A DNA stretch of 64,000 nucleotides from Homarus americanus. Taxonomy: Eukaryota; Arthropoda; Malacostraca; Decapoda; Nephropidae. Positions 24,216 through 36,230 of the stretch are shown here, piece by piece. The stretch lies in assembly GCF_018991925.1 (NCBI RefSeq), contig NW_024722158.1, positions 682,057 to 746,056 on the forward strand, read 5' to 3'. The notes under the pieces were generated by a model, which was not told where the DNA came from, ran no database searches, and saw nothing but the letters and a program-made list of their open reading frames with translations. Position numbers and translations under genes: made by a program. Within the stretch, counting starts at the first letter, position 1. Each line of letters opens with the position of its first letter.

Positions 24216-27200
24216 TGCATCTTCCTCACACTAACACACTCTTCCTGCTAACACACTCTTCCTGCACTAACACACTCTTCCTGCACTAACACAACACACT
24301 CTTCCCCTGTACTAACACACACTAACACCTCTTCCTGCACTAACACACCTCTTCCTGCCTAACACACTCTTCCTGTACTAACACACTCTTCCTGCACTAA
24401 CACACTCTTCCTGCACTAACACACACTCTTCCTAACACACTCTTCCTGTGCTAACACACAACACACTCTTCCTGCACTAACACACTCTTCCTCACTAACA
24501 CACTCTTCCTGCACTAACACACTCTTCCTGCATACTAAACACACTCTTCACTCTTCCTGCTAACACCTCTTCCTGCACTAACACTCTTCCTGCACTAACA
24601 CACTCTTCCTGTTCTTACCTCTTCCTGCCTCTTACTCTTCCTGCACTAACACACTCTTCACACTAACACACTCTTCCTGTACTAACACTCTTCCTGCACT
24701 AACACACTCTTCCTGCACTAACACACTCTTCCCTGTACTAACACACTCTTCTGTGCTAACACCTTCCTGCTAACACACTCTTCCCTGCGCCTAACACCTA
24801 CTAACACACTCTTCACTCTTCATATGCTAACACACTCTTCCTGCTAACACTGCTCTTCATATTGCTAACACTCTTCACTGCACTAACACATCTTCCTGCT
24901 AACACACTCTTCCTCTTCTTACACTCGCTTACACTCTTCCTGCACTAACACGCTAACACACTCTTCGCCGCTCTGCACTAAAACACTCTTCCTGCACTGC
25001 ACTAACACTCTTCCTGTACTAACACACTCTTCCAACTGCTAACACACTCTTCCCTGCTAACACACTCTTTTCTATCTTCATATTGCTAACGCACTCTTCC
25101 ATAATGCCTGCCTAACACACTCTTCCTGTGCTAATATTCACACTTTCAACCTCTTATATTTCATAATGCTAACTAAATACTTTAACGCACTCTTCACTTA
25201 TTGCTAACACACTCTTCATATTTACCCTAACCGCACTCTTCGCCACACTCTTCCTGTACTAACACACTCTTCCTGTTAACACACTCTTCATAACACACTC
25301 TTCCTGTGCTAACACACTCTTCCTGTACTAACTCTTCCTGTACTAACACACTAACACTCTTCCTCACCTGCACACACTCTTCCTGTACTAACACACTATA
25401 ACACACTCTTCCTGTACTAACACACTAACACACTCTTCCTGTACTAACACACTAACACACTCTTCTCTTACCTCTTCCTGTGCTAACACACTCTTCCTGT
25501 ACTAACACTCTTCCTGCTAACTGTCTTCCTGTGCTAACACCTCTTCATATTACCCCTCTTCCTGCACTAACACCTCTTCCTGCACTAACACACTCTTCCC
25601 TTAGCCAATAACACACTTTTCACTAACACACTTTCCTCAGCTAACACCTCTTCCTGTGCCTAACACCTCTTCTGTACTAACACACTCTTCCTGCTAACAC
25701 ACTCTTCCTGTACCCCAACACACTCTTCCTGTTACTAACACATAACCATAATACTTCTTCCTGTACTAACACACTCTTCATATTCTAACACACTCTTCCT
25801 GCTAACACACTAACACACTCTTCCTGCACTAACACACCTCTTCCTGCACTAACACACTCTTCCTGCACTACACACTCTTCCTGCACTAACACACTCTTCC
25901 TGCACTAACACACTCTTCCTGTACTAACTTACTCTTCCTGCACACACTCTTCCTGCACTAACACACTCTTCCCTGCTACTCTTCCTGCTAACACACTCTT
26001 CCTGCACTAACTAACACACTCTTCCTGCTAACACCTAACACACTCTTCCTGCACTAACACACTCTTCCTGCTAACTAACACACTCTTCCTCTTTACCCCC
26101 TCTTCCTGCACTACACACTCTTCCTGTGCTAACACCTCTTCCCTGCACTCTTCCTAACACACTCTTCCTGTACTTCTAACACACTCTTCCTGTAACACAC
26201 CTTCTTCTAACACACTTATCTTCCCCTGCACTAACACACTCTTCCTGTACTAACACCTCTTCCTCACTAACACCTCTTCCTGCACTAACACACTCTTCCT
26301 GCAACACACTCTTCACCAACCCCTTAACACACTCTTCCCTGCACCCTAAACACTCTTCCTGCACTCTTCCTGCACTAACACACTACTAACACACTCTTCC
26401 TGCACCTAACACACTCTTCCTGCTAACTCTTCACTGCACTAACACTCTTCTAACACATATTCCCTGCACTAACACATATTTCCTCTAACACCTCTTCCTG
26501 TTACTAACACACTCTTCAACACTTCACTCTTCTTTCTTCCTGCATCATTGTACTAACTCTTCCTGCACTAACTTACCTCTTCCTGCACTAACACACTCTT
26601 CCCTGCCTTCTCTTCCTGCACTAACCTCTTCCTGCACCTCTTCCTGCACTAACACCTCTTCCTGCACTATACCTCTTCCTGTACACTCTTCCTCTTCCTG
26701 CACTAACACCTCTTCCTGCTAACTAACACTCTTCCTCTTTTCACACTCTTCCTAACACCTCTTCCCCTGCCTCTTACCTCTTCAACACACACTCTTCCTG
26801 TACTAACACACTCTTCCTGTGCTAACTAACTTGCTCTTCTCTTCTTACACTCTTCCTGTACTAACTCTTCCTGCACCTAACACACTCTTCCCTGCACCAA
26901 CACACTCTTCCTGCACTAACACACTCTTCCTGCTAACACACTAACACACTCTTCCTGCCTAACACACTCTTCCTGTACTAACCTCTTCCTGTAACACACT
27001 CTTCTAACACTAACACACTCTTCCTGTACTAACACACTCTTCCTGCTAACTAACACACTCTTCCTGCTAACACCTAACACACTCTTCCTGTACTAACACA
27101 CTCTTCCTGTGCCTAACACACACTCTTCCTGTGTACTAACACACTCTTCCTGTACCTAACACACTCTTCCTGCACTAACACACTCTTCCTATTACTAACA

Positions 27201-28455
27201 CCTTTCTTCCTGCATATCTTCACGCTATACACACTCTTCCTCAACACACTCTTTATATTACTTAGCTTACACTCTTCACTAACACTAACACACTCTTCCT
27301 GTACTAACACACTCTTCCTGCACTAACACACTCTTCCTGCACTAACACACTCATACCATATTGCTAACCCTCTTCCTGTGCTAACACACTTCATATTACT
27401 TAATCCACACTCTTCCTGTAACACACTCTTCCTGTACTAACACACTCTTCCTGTACTAACACTTTCTTCATATTGCTTAACCTGTACTACACTCTTCCTG
27501 TGCCTAACACACTCTTCCTGCTACTAACACACTCTTCCTGTACTAACTTACACTCTTCCTGTGCTAACACACTCTTCCTGTACAACACACTCTTCCTGCA
27601 CTAAGCACTCTTCCATATTGCTAACACACTCTTCCTGTACTAACACTACACTCTTCACTGTACTAACACCGCTCTTCTGTACTAACACACTCTTCCCTGT
27701 GCTAACACACTCTTCATAACACTACTCTTCTGCACTAACACACTCTTCACCACACTCTTCATGTGCTAACACACTCTTCCTGTACTAACCTCTTCCCTTA
27801 CACTCTTCCTGTACTAACAACACACTCTTCCTGTGCTAACACACTCTTCCTGTGCTAACACTCTTCCTGCTTACTCACACTCTTCCTGTACTAACACACT
27901 CTTCCTGCAACTAACACTCTTCCTTGCTACTCTCTTCCTGTGCTAACACACTCTTCCTGCTAACACACTCTTCCTATAACACACTCTTCCTGTGCTAACA
28001 CACACACTCTTCCTGCACTAACACACTCTTCCTGCACTAACACCTCTTCTGCCTAACACACTCTTCCTGTACTAACACTCTTTATTACTAACACACTCTT
28101 CCTGTCTCACACTACCTCCCCACCCTGCCTAACACACTCTTCCTGTACTAACACACTCTTCCTGTATCAACACACTCTTCCTGCACCCACCCCACCTCTT
28201 CCTGCACTAACACACACTCTTCCTGCACTAACACACTCTTCCTGCACTAACACACTCTTCCTGTACTACCACACTCTTCCTGTACTCCACACACCTCTTC
28301 CTGTACTAACACACTCTTCTGTACTAACACACTCTTCCTGTACTAACACACTCTTCCTTATCACTAACACACTCTTCTGCCTAACACACTCTTCCTGCAC
28401 AACACACTCTTCACCACCCTCTTATATTTCATATTACTAACACACACTCTTCCTG
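24215..28455. repeat. 19-bp minisatellite, CTAACACACTCTTCCTGTA unit, about 4.2 kb
   Basis: More than 200 degenerate copies of CTAACACACTCTTCCTG(T/C)A with many small deletions. Almost no AG dinucleotide occurs across it; I noticed isolated cases near 25612, 25637, 27263 and 27604. Each unit holds CTAAC followed by a pyrimidine run, as in a splicing branch point plus polypyrimidine tract. Occasional insertions of AT-rich words such as TTCATATTGCTAAC. The indels may partly be assembly noise. Confidence 0.95.
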
Positions 28456-28479
28456 CCTCACCACACTTTTGCACAACAC

Positions 28480-29325
28480 ACACTGCCACTCACTACTATC
28501 ACCACCCTGTCTCACACTACATCACCACCCTGCTCACATTACATCTGCCCTGCCTCACTACATCCCTACCCTGCCTCACACTACATCACCACCCTGCCTC
28601 ACACCACACTATCACCACCCTGCCTCACACTACATCCTGCCTCACACTACATCACCACCACCACCTGCCTCACCCTACATCAACACCCTGCCTCCTCCTA
28701 CACCACCACCTGCTTCACACTACATCACCACCCTGCCTCCTACATCATCCACTACATCACCACCTGCCTCCACACTACATCACCACCCTGCCTCACACTA
28801 CTACATCATCGCCCTGCCTCACTACATCACCACCCATCACCACCCCACCTGCCTCACCTTTCACATCCACCCTTACCTGCTGCACTACATCACCACCCAT
28901 AACCTCATGTACTATACATCATCGGCCCTGCTCACATCGCCACCCTGCCTCTTTTCACATCCTGCCCTGCACATCCACACTCACACTCACCACCCCTGCC
29001 TCCTCCCACCACCACCCCTGCCTCACTCACATCACCACCCTGCCTCACACTACACCACCCCTGCCTCACTACATCCACCACCCTGCCTCACACACACCTT
29101 TCATCCCACCCTGCCTCACTCACTGTCCTCACACTACATCATTGCCCTGCCTCACACTACATCACCACCCTGCCTCCTACATCACCACCCTGCCTCTGCA
29201 TCACCACCTACCTCACACTACCTCACACATGTGCCTTACTGGTACATCACCCACCTGCACTTACTACCACCACCCTGCCTCACACTACATCACCACCCTG
29301 CCTCACACCACCTTGCCTCACCCTA
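28480..29325. repeat. 23-bp minisatellite, CACTACATCACCACCCTGCC core
   Basis: About 35 imperfect units. Continuous with the preceding array. Open frames of His/Thr/Pro repeats are artefacts. The array ends at CTCACCCTACAG (to 29328), which has the form of a splice acceptor, but the sequence after it has early stops. Confidence 0.9.
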
Positions 29326-29328
29326 CAG

Positions 29329-30050
29329 TAGGTCAATTATAGTTTTCCCTTAAAGCTCGCAGTTTTAAAACTTGTGTCCTTTGGAAATTACAACTTACGG
29401 ATTGCCATGGAAAATAAATAAAATATATCTTATGGTGTGGCAGGGATCAAAAGGAGTCAACACTATAGGACACTACAGAGCACTATATTTCCCAGGTCAT
29501 AAGATGCACCATATGATTAGCAAGGTGTATTTTGGAGAAAAAAAAAATTGCAGATTAATTGCCTACTGTACTGGGAAAAACAAGTCACAAGCTATATGCT
29601 ATTATGTTTCTCACTACCACAGCTCACTATCACTTATGGACCTACTATCAAACATTTGTTGGTATTATTAATAAAATATACCTAATTTAATACAAAATCA
29701 TTTAATTATAAGTGTAGGTACCTACAATATAATCATTACAAATACTTATTGGTACCGGGCATGTTCACTAGGAACTGTCCAATACAGGGATTGTTTACAT
29801 CCTGTGCACCAGATCAGCTGATGTTTCAGAGGTATTGTCTTTGCATTGTCACTACCACAACTAATTAACACTGTGTGGACCTAATGTCTACACAGTGTTA
29901 TTTCATGTTTATGTTTACAGTATTTAAAATTTCACATTTATTATATTGTCTTATGCATACATAATGTTGTTATACATGTGTATATAGCTATTTATATACA
30001 TATTTTACACACTGCTGGGACTGACATGAAAATCTTGTGGATTTTATATA
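29329..30050. other. Unassigned intronic sequence with a possible DNA-transposon end
   Basis: 29495-29560 (CATAAGATGCACCATATGAT ... GGAGAAAAAAA) resembles the GTATAAGACGCACC-type ends of pogo or hAT MITEs, but no partner end is seen. The rest is AT-rich without motifs. Confidence 0.4.
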
Positions 30051-30279
30051 CAGTCTCTCCCCGACTTATGACGGGGTTAGGGATCCAAATCCAGGTCGTA
30101 AGTCGAAAATGCAAAAATAATACAGGTTGTACCTCTCTAGTCCGGCATTCTTTGGTCCGGAAACTCCTGTGGTCCAGAACGATTTTAGTTTGCCCAATAG
30201 GTAGATAGGCAGCTATTTTTATTTTTATTTTATTTTTTTACCTATCTGAATTATTATTATTATTATTATTGCAGGAATA

Positions 30280-31867
30280 CAGTTAACCCTCACTTTACGC
30301 GGTTAATGTAACCCGGAGGGTACCGCGGAAAGCGAGAAACGCGTAAAGTGAATAACATAACATATGGGATTAATTGAAATGGAGTCCAGGCCGATCCCCA
30401 AACTCCACTTTTTGACGACACATAACTATGTTGTAGTAAAAATAACATCTTAATTTTATGATGGTACATGCACACAATTAATACTTTAGAGAAATACAGT
30501 CGCCAAGTTAATGTCCATTCAAATAATGGACATGACTCCCTCCCCCTCTCACACTACACTGCCGGCTCTTCCCTCTCTGAGAAATTTTGGGGGGAAAACC
30601 AGGTATAGTAATAAATAATACCTCAAACTAAAGTTAGGATAATATAATTGACATTGCTGGACTCCTTGTAAGACCAGGAATATTTTGAATATAAATGTCA
30701 TATATTTTTCACAAAAGATAACATACTTACTCAGATTAAACATTTTATCTAAATATTTTATGTCTAATGCAAAATATATGATGTTTATATTCAAAATGAT
30801 CACCAAATTGTAAGAATTCCAGCAATGTAAATTATATTCTGGTCGGGTAATTTGTATGAATTTTATGAGCTAAAACAAATATCTTCAGTTAATAAAAAAA
30901 AAAAAATATTCTTCACGACACTATCTGTCAATCAAAGTACCCCACCTTGCCTCCCCCCCTCTCTTCCAACCGCGCGGTCAGTCCCAACCCTCCCCCCCAC
31001 CCCCCACCAATCCTCCCTTCAAGAGATGTTGGGTGAAAAATTTAGATTTTAACATTTTGTATTAAATAATACCTCAGATTAAAGTTAGGATAATATAATT
31101 GACATTGCTGGATTCCTTGTAAGACCAGGAATATTTTGAATATAAACGTCATATATTTTGCACAAAAGATAACATACTTACTCAGATTAAACATTTTATC
31201 TAAAAATTTTATGTCTAATGCAAAATATATGATGTTTATATTCAAAATGATCACCAAATTGTAAGAATTCCAGCAATGTAAATTATATTCTGGCCGGGTA
31301 ATTTGTATGAATTTTATGAGCTAAAATAAAAATCTTCAGTTAATAAAAAAAAAATTCTTCACACGGTAACAGATGGTCGGTCGCCGGTCCCTCCCTCCCT
31401 CCCCCCCACCCCCCACCAACGTCCCTACTAGATAAATGTGTGGGAATACCAGACTGTTTACCTTTTTAGTAATAAATAATAAATCAGACTAAAGTTAGGA
31501 TAATATAATTGACATTGCTGGATTCCTTGTAAGACCAGGAATATTTTGAATATAAATATCATATATTTTGCACAAAAGATAACATATTTACTCAAGAGTA
31601 AACATTATATCTAAAATTTGTATGTCTAATGCAAAATCTATGATGTTTATATTCAAAATGATCATCAAATTGTAAGAATTCCAGCAATGTAAATTATATT
31701 CTGGCCGGATAATTTGTATGAATTTTATGAGCTAAATTAAAAAAAATTATACTTCACCGTGTAAAGGGGTACACCCACCGCGGAATGTGAGCATCCTGGG
31801 TTCTGGCAGGGCACCGCGTAAACGTGGAAACGCGGAATGTGGGACCGCGTAAAGTGAGGGTTGACTG
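30280..31867 (-). mobile_element. Tigger-C copy C2 with three foldback modules
   Basis: Termini CAGTTAACCCTCACTTTACG and inverted partner, TA on both sides (30278-30279, 31868-31869). Three foldback units at about 30615-30870, 31075-31320 and 31490-31735, separated by C-rich spacers (30955-31018, 31388-31420) that read as G-quadruplex patterns on the other strand. No transposase coding. Inserted into the SINE-like repeat of E2; the sister copy E3 shows the empty site. Confidence 0.9.
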
Positions 31868-31869
31868 TA

Positions 31870-31945
31870 TTACATTTTCGCCCCTCAGGCTCCAATGTGG
31901 GTCAGTGACCTGTGCCCGGGTGGGCTAATCCCCGTAAAAAAAAAA
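31870..31945 (-). repeat. SINE-like repeat in E2 (split by C2)
   Basis: Inverted copy of a roughly 60-bp core (GGGATTAGCCCACC ... GGGCCTGGGGG in the other orientation) with an (AAT)n tail on the far side of C2 (30250-30272). The same repeat occupies the same place in E3 (37478-37585), so it entered the E family before that family spread. An independent copy is at 44420-44571. Confidence 0.65.
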
Positions 31946-33024
31946 ACAACAAAGCCGCAGGAAATTAAGGTTTGTTTGTATCCGGCAGTTCGACTCTCTT
32001 TCTCTGTTTGTCTTTACAGTACAGAGTACAACATTTAACCCTTCAATATATATGAACACTAAATAAGTGTTGCTTTCATATTCTTCTGTAGAGTAATGAT
32101 GATATGTTTTTTACATGTGCTCACTTACATACGCGCAGTCTCACTTTTTTCTTTAACATTAATGGTTTGCTACTTTTATTGTTCTATTTATTAACATTAA
32201 ATAACATTACTTAAAACAACCATATTAATTTTTTACATTCATTTTACTACAGCTACAACCAGGGTCTTACTTTCTTGTTTTATATGTAGAACCAATCAGT
32301 CACTGGTTTTGTAATCAATGAAAACAATGCTGTGTCATTTCCTCCTGTGTTTTAATATTCTACATATTATTAATGAATTGTATTGCTCATTTTGCACACC
32401 AACATTAATTCAATAAAAAAGACATTCAGTAATAAACAATAATGAATCTTTTGTACATAAGAGAAATGATGCTGTTTACACGATTGTGCACTTCGTCTGA
32501 ACGTTGGCGGACCGTTCAAACCCGTCGAAATTTTAAATTATGTAGTGTTTTTTGTGTGTCCCAATAAAAAACTTTGAATTAAAAACTCGCGAAATTTGAG
32601 AAGCTACTGTACGACATTTAACTCTTCAATATGTCTTGAAAGAGACAACGAAGCAGTGAAAGTGGTGCTAACGTAAGCGCAAGTCACTATCTGTCCAGGA
32701 AAAGGGTGAATTTCCATGGTCCGGAAATTTCCATGGTCCGGCACCGGTCAGGTCCCGAGATTGCCGGACTAGAGAGGTACAACCTGTACATAGAAAATCT
32801 AAAATGGGTGTTTCTTTTCTTCTCAGTACCACAAAACTCTCACTTCTTAGCTTGCCAGCCATTTTAAAGGGAATTACAAACAAAAATTTTGTCAGTACAC
32901 AGCGCAATCACTAACGTCGGGACTCGAAAATATGTAATTTGACAAAATTTTGGTACGGCTGAGGCGGTCGTATGTCCGGGTGGTCGTAAGTGGAGTAGGT
33001 CATAAGTCGAGAAGTAGCTTTGTG

Positions 33025-33026
<2 letters not shown>

Positions 33027-33099
<73 letters not shown>
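33027..33099. repeat. (TA)n microsatellite
   Basis: About 36 TA dinucleotides starting at the TA target of H1 and ending 28 bases before exon b. Confidence 0.95.
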
Positions 33100-33103
<4 letters not shown>

Positions 33104-33126
33104 TAATGCATATTTGTTTACAACAG

Positions 33127-33218
33127 AAGGGGAGGAAGCAAGCCTCATACAGTCAGCCATGTTGGTGTGTGTGGGCAGCCAAGATCCACCTGAGCCAACA
33201 CCCTCGTTGTCTGTGACG
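33127..33218 (+). CDS. Candidate host-gene exon b
   Basis: Acceptor tgtttacaacag with a T-rich tract before it, donor gtgagcac. 92 bases: starts in phase 1 and ends in phase 0. Frame reads GEEASLIQSAMLVCVGSQDP then PEPTPSLSVT. Joined to exon a the split codon is AAA (Lys), and to exon c the join is codon-clean. It is tightly packed between a transposon plus (TA)n and a (CA)n plus minisatellite, and has no repeat similarity itself. I do not recognise the protein. Inferred to follow the hydrophobic segment as cytosolic or lumenal tail. Confidence 0.55.
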
Positions 33219-33300
33219 GTGAGCACTTTATTCCTTGTGTTGTGCAGTACAGAGTAGCTCACTAACTGTGTTCCCTGCTGGTCTCATCATCCACCTCTCT

Positions 33301-33312
33301 CACACACACACA

Positions 33313-33363
<51 letters not shown>
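33301..33363. repeat. (CA)n microsatellite
   Basis: About 31 CA units with one early interruption, 80 bases after exon b. Confidence 0.95.
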
Positions 33364-33366
<3 letters not shown>

Positions 33367-33484
33367 TAACCAGTATGATTTACATACTGTATAATTTAGA
33401 GTAAGTATTTAATAACTTACAACCATAACCATGGATGTATATTTAAGAACATTCATTATTCAATGAGCTGTAGGTTATAGAGCT

Positions 33485-35235
33485 GACTCACCGTCCTGGG
33501 AACACTAGACTCAGGAACACCAGACTCAGCAGCTGATGCACCATCCTGGGAACACTAGACTCAGGAACACAAGACTCGGCAGCTGACTCACCGTCCTGGG
33601 AACACTAGACTCAGGAACACCAGACTCAGCAGCTGATGCACCATCCTGGGAACACTAGACTCAGGAACACCAGACTCAGGAACACCAGACTCAGGAACAC
33701 CAGACTCAGGAACACCAGACTCAGCAGCTGATGCACCATCCTGGGAACACCAGACTCAGCAGCTGACTCACCATTCTGGGAACACTAGACTCAGGAACAC
33801 TAGACCCAGGAACACAAGACTCGGCAGCTGACTCACCATCCTGGGAACACTAGTGTCAGGAACACCACACTCAGGAACACTAGACTCGGGAACACCACAC
33901 TCAGGAACACTAGACTCAGCAGCTGACGCACCATCCTGGGAAGACTAGACTGAGCAGCTGACGCACCATCCTGGGAACACCAGACTCGGGAACACTAGAC
34001 TCAGCAGCTGACGCACCATCCTGGGAACACCAGATTCAGCAGCTGATGCACCATCCTGGGAACACCAGACTCGGGAACACCAGACTCAGCTGCTGACGCA
34101 CCATCCTGGGGCACCAGATTCAGCAGCTGATGCACCGCTCCTGGGAACACCAGACTCAGGAACACTAGACTCCCAGCAGCTGGCGCACCATCCTGGGAAC
34201 ACCAGATTCAGCAGCTGATGCACCATCCTGCCAGGAACACCTGACTCAGCAGCTGGCCGCACCATCCTGGGGAACACCTGACTCCAGCAGCTTACGCGCC
34301 ATCCTGGGAACGCGGGCGCGGCGGCAGCACCATCCTGAACACCTGACTCAGCAGCTTACGCGCCATCCTGGAACACCAGACTCATCAGCTGATGCTCCAT
34401 TCTGGGAACACTAGACTCAGCGTGGCGCACCATCCTGGGGAGGAACACTAGACTCAGGAACACTAGACTCAGGAACGCTAGACTCAGCAGCTGGCGCGCC
34501 ATCCTGGGAACACCAGATTCAGCAGCTGACGCACCATCCTAGAGACACTAGACTCGGCAGCTGGCGCACCATTCTGGGAACCTAGACTCAGCAGCTGGCC
34601 GCACCATCAGGAACAGACTCGGCAGCTGGCCGGCACCATCCCAGAACACCAGACTCCAGTGGCTGATGCACCATCCTGGGAACACTGCCAGACTCAGTGG
34701 CGGCGCACCATCACAGAACACCAGACTCAGCAGCTGGCAGCACCATCACAGGAACACCAGACTCGGTAGCTGACGGCACCATCCTGAGACACCAGACTCA
34801 GCAGCTGATGCTGCTGCATCTGGGAACACCAGACTCAGTAGCTGATGCACCATCCTGGGAACACTAGACTCAGTAGCTGGCCTTGCCATCCTGGGAACAC
34901 CAGACTCAGCAGTGGCCGCACCATCCTGGGAACACCAGACTCAGTAGCTGATGCACCATCCTGGGAACACCAGACTCAGTAGCTGACGCACCATCCTGGG
35001 AACACCAGACTCAGTAGCTGATACACCATCCTGGGAACACCAGACTCAGTAGCTGATACACCATCCTGGGAACACCAGACTCAGTAGCTGACGCACCATC
35101 CTGGGAACACCAGACTCAGTAGCTGATACACCATCCTGGGAACACCAGACTCAGTAGCTGACGCACCATCCTGGGAACACCAGACTCGGTAGCTGACGCA
35201 CCATCCTGGGAACACCAGACTCGGCAGCTGACGCC
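33485..35235. repeat. 35-bp minisatellite, about 50 copies
   Basis: The unit contains GGGAACACCAGACTCAGCAG and CTGATGCACCATCCT. The first third has sub-repeats of AGGAACACCAGACTC of about 15 bases. The middle (34100-34700) is more decayed with small indels, and the end (34840-35220) is very regular. Minus-strand open frames (Val-Phe-Pro-Gly-Trp-Cys repeats) are artefacts. Confidence 0.95.
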
Positions 35236-35578
35236 ACACTGCCACGCTCACTTGACAATCCCACACCTACATAATAAACAAACACCAAAAATATTACTTA
35301 TAGTATTAAATCTTTTCCATTGAACTTTCCATGTTCTTCACTTCACACGTCACTAGAAACCCATTTACACTCACCTTACAAGTCGTAAGCTGCAGCAAAG
35401 TCGGCTGCTTTCTCGTCACTCACTCAGAAAGACTGAGCGGGCGAGCGTGAATGTGTGAGTGAGCAGCCACGGTGGCGCCTCTGGTGAGCAAATATCGCAT
35501 TTGTTTGCTATGGCGGTACATTTGAAATATTTCATAACCGATTTCCATTGCAAAATATAAAAAATTATCGCTGTACAG
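35236..35578. other. Unassigned intronic sequence
   Basis: No repeat unit, terminus or coding pattern I can support. A G/C-richer part at 35400-35500 has GAGCGGGCGAGCGTGAATG without known meaning. Confidence 0.35.
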
Positions 35579-36230
35579 TACAGCTGCTCCCTGACTTACG
35601 ACGGGGTTAGGGACCCAAATCCAGGTCGTAAGTCGGAAATGCAAAAAAATTATACCTATATAATCTAAAATGAAATACAGTACAGTGGTCCCTCGGTTAA
35701 CGAACACAATTCGTTCCAGAAGGTTGTTCATTAACCAAAAATTTTGTTAACCGAAACCTTTGTTTCAATGGGATTTTGGGTAATTGGGTCCAGCTCACCG
35801 AAAATTACATACAAAGTTAAAAAAAATGCAATAAAGTAGACTTACTTTGAGGTGTGTATTTAGAAGGCTCCTGGTTGATGATGATGATGGAAATTAGAAG
35901 TGGGGGTGGAGGAGAAGGGAGAAGAGAAGGAATTGGTGTGGAAGAGAAATCATCCCATACCCCATGGTGCCATTTCACCCATAAAATTTTAAGTTCACTT
36001 GGTGTAATTCAAGATTATATTCTTTAAATCAACACTGCACTGGACTATATATTGTCAATATGTAAAATAAATTTCAGAATGACCAATAATTGTGCTGTAA
36101 AAATGTAAAAATACTCTGTGTTCAAGAGACCCACAAGCAAGATGTTTCCTCCACTGAACAGAGATACAAACTGAGGCCTTGGTGGGTGAGTCAAGCGGCT
36201 GATGGGCACACCAAAAACTTGTTCCCTGCA

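Larger units (their letters stand above)
30123..32786 (+). mobile_element. Tigger-E copy E2 (nested in H1, holding C2)
   Basis: Termini CAGGTTGTACCTCTCTAGTC and its inverted partner at 32770-32786, TA on both sides. It holds C2, a short SINE-like repeat split by C2, and the transposase N-terminal remnant (about 32630: ATG TCT then TGA). The MITE-like interior matches E1 and E3. Confidence 0.9.
30051..33024 (-). mobile_element. Tigger-H copy H1 (outermost of a triple nest)
   Basis: Left terminus CAGTCTCTCCCCGACTTATG. Right end 32890-33024 has the TACGGCTGAGGCGGTCGTATG and TCATAAGTCGAGAAGTAGC words found at the ends of H2 and H3. TA on both sides. A minus-strand start MAGKLRSESFVVLRRKETPI (32770-32862) is a remnant of the transposase N-terminus. 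E2 is inserted at 30123-32786. Without E2, H1 is only about 310 bp. Confidence 0.8.

Noticed and set aside
23679..24289. Frames of 154-190 codons rich in His, Ser, Thr and Cys after exon a
   Set aside because: Readthrough of the exon into the intronic minisatellite past a good donor site.
28469..29353. 294-codon His/Pro/Thr-rich frame
   Set aside because: 23-bp minisatellite artefact.
29317..29360. Splice acceptor CTCACCCTACAG at the end of the minisatellites
   Set aside because: Good acceptor form, but the sequence after it has stops within a few codons in the expected phase and no donor.
34086..35266. Minus-strand frames with Val-Phe-Pro-Gly-Trp-Cys repeats
   Set aside because: Reading of the 35-bp minisatellite.
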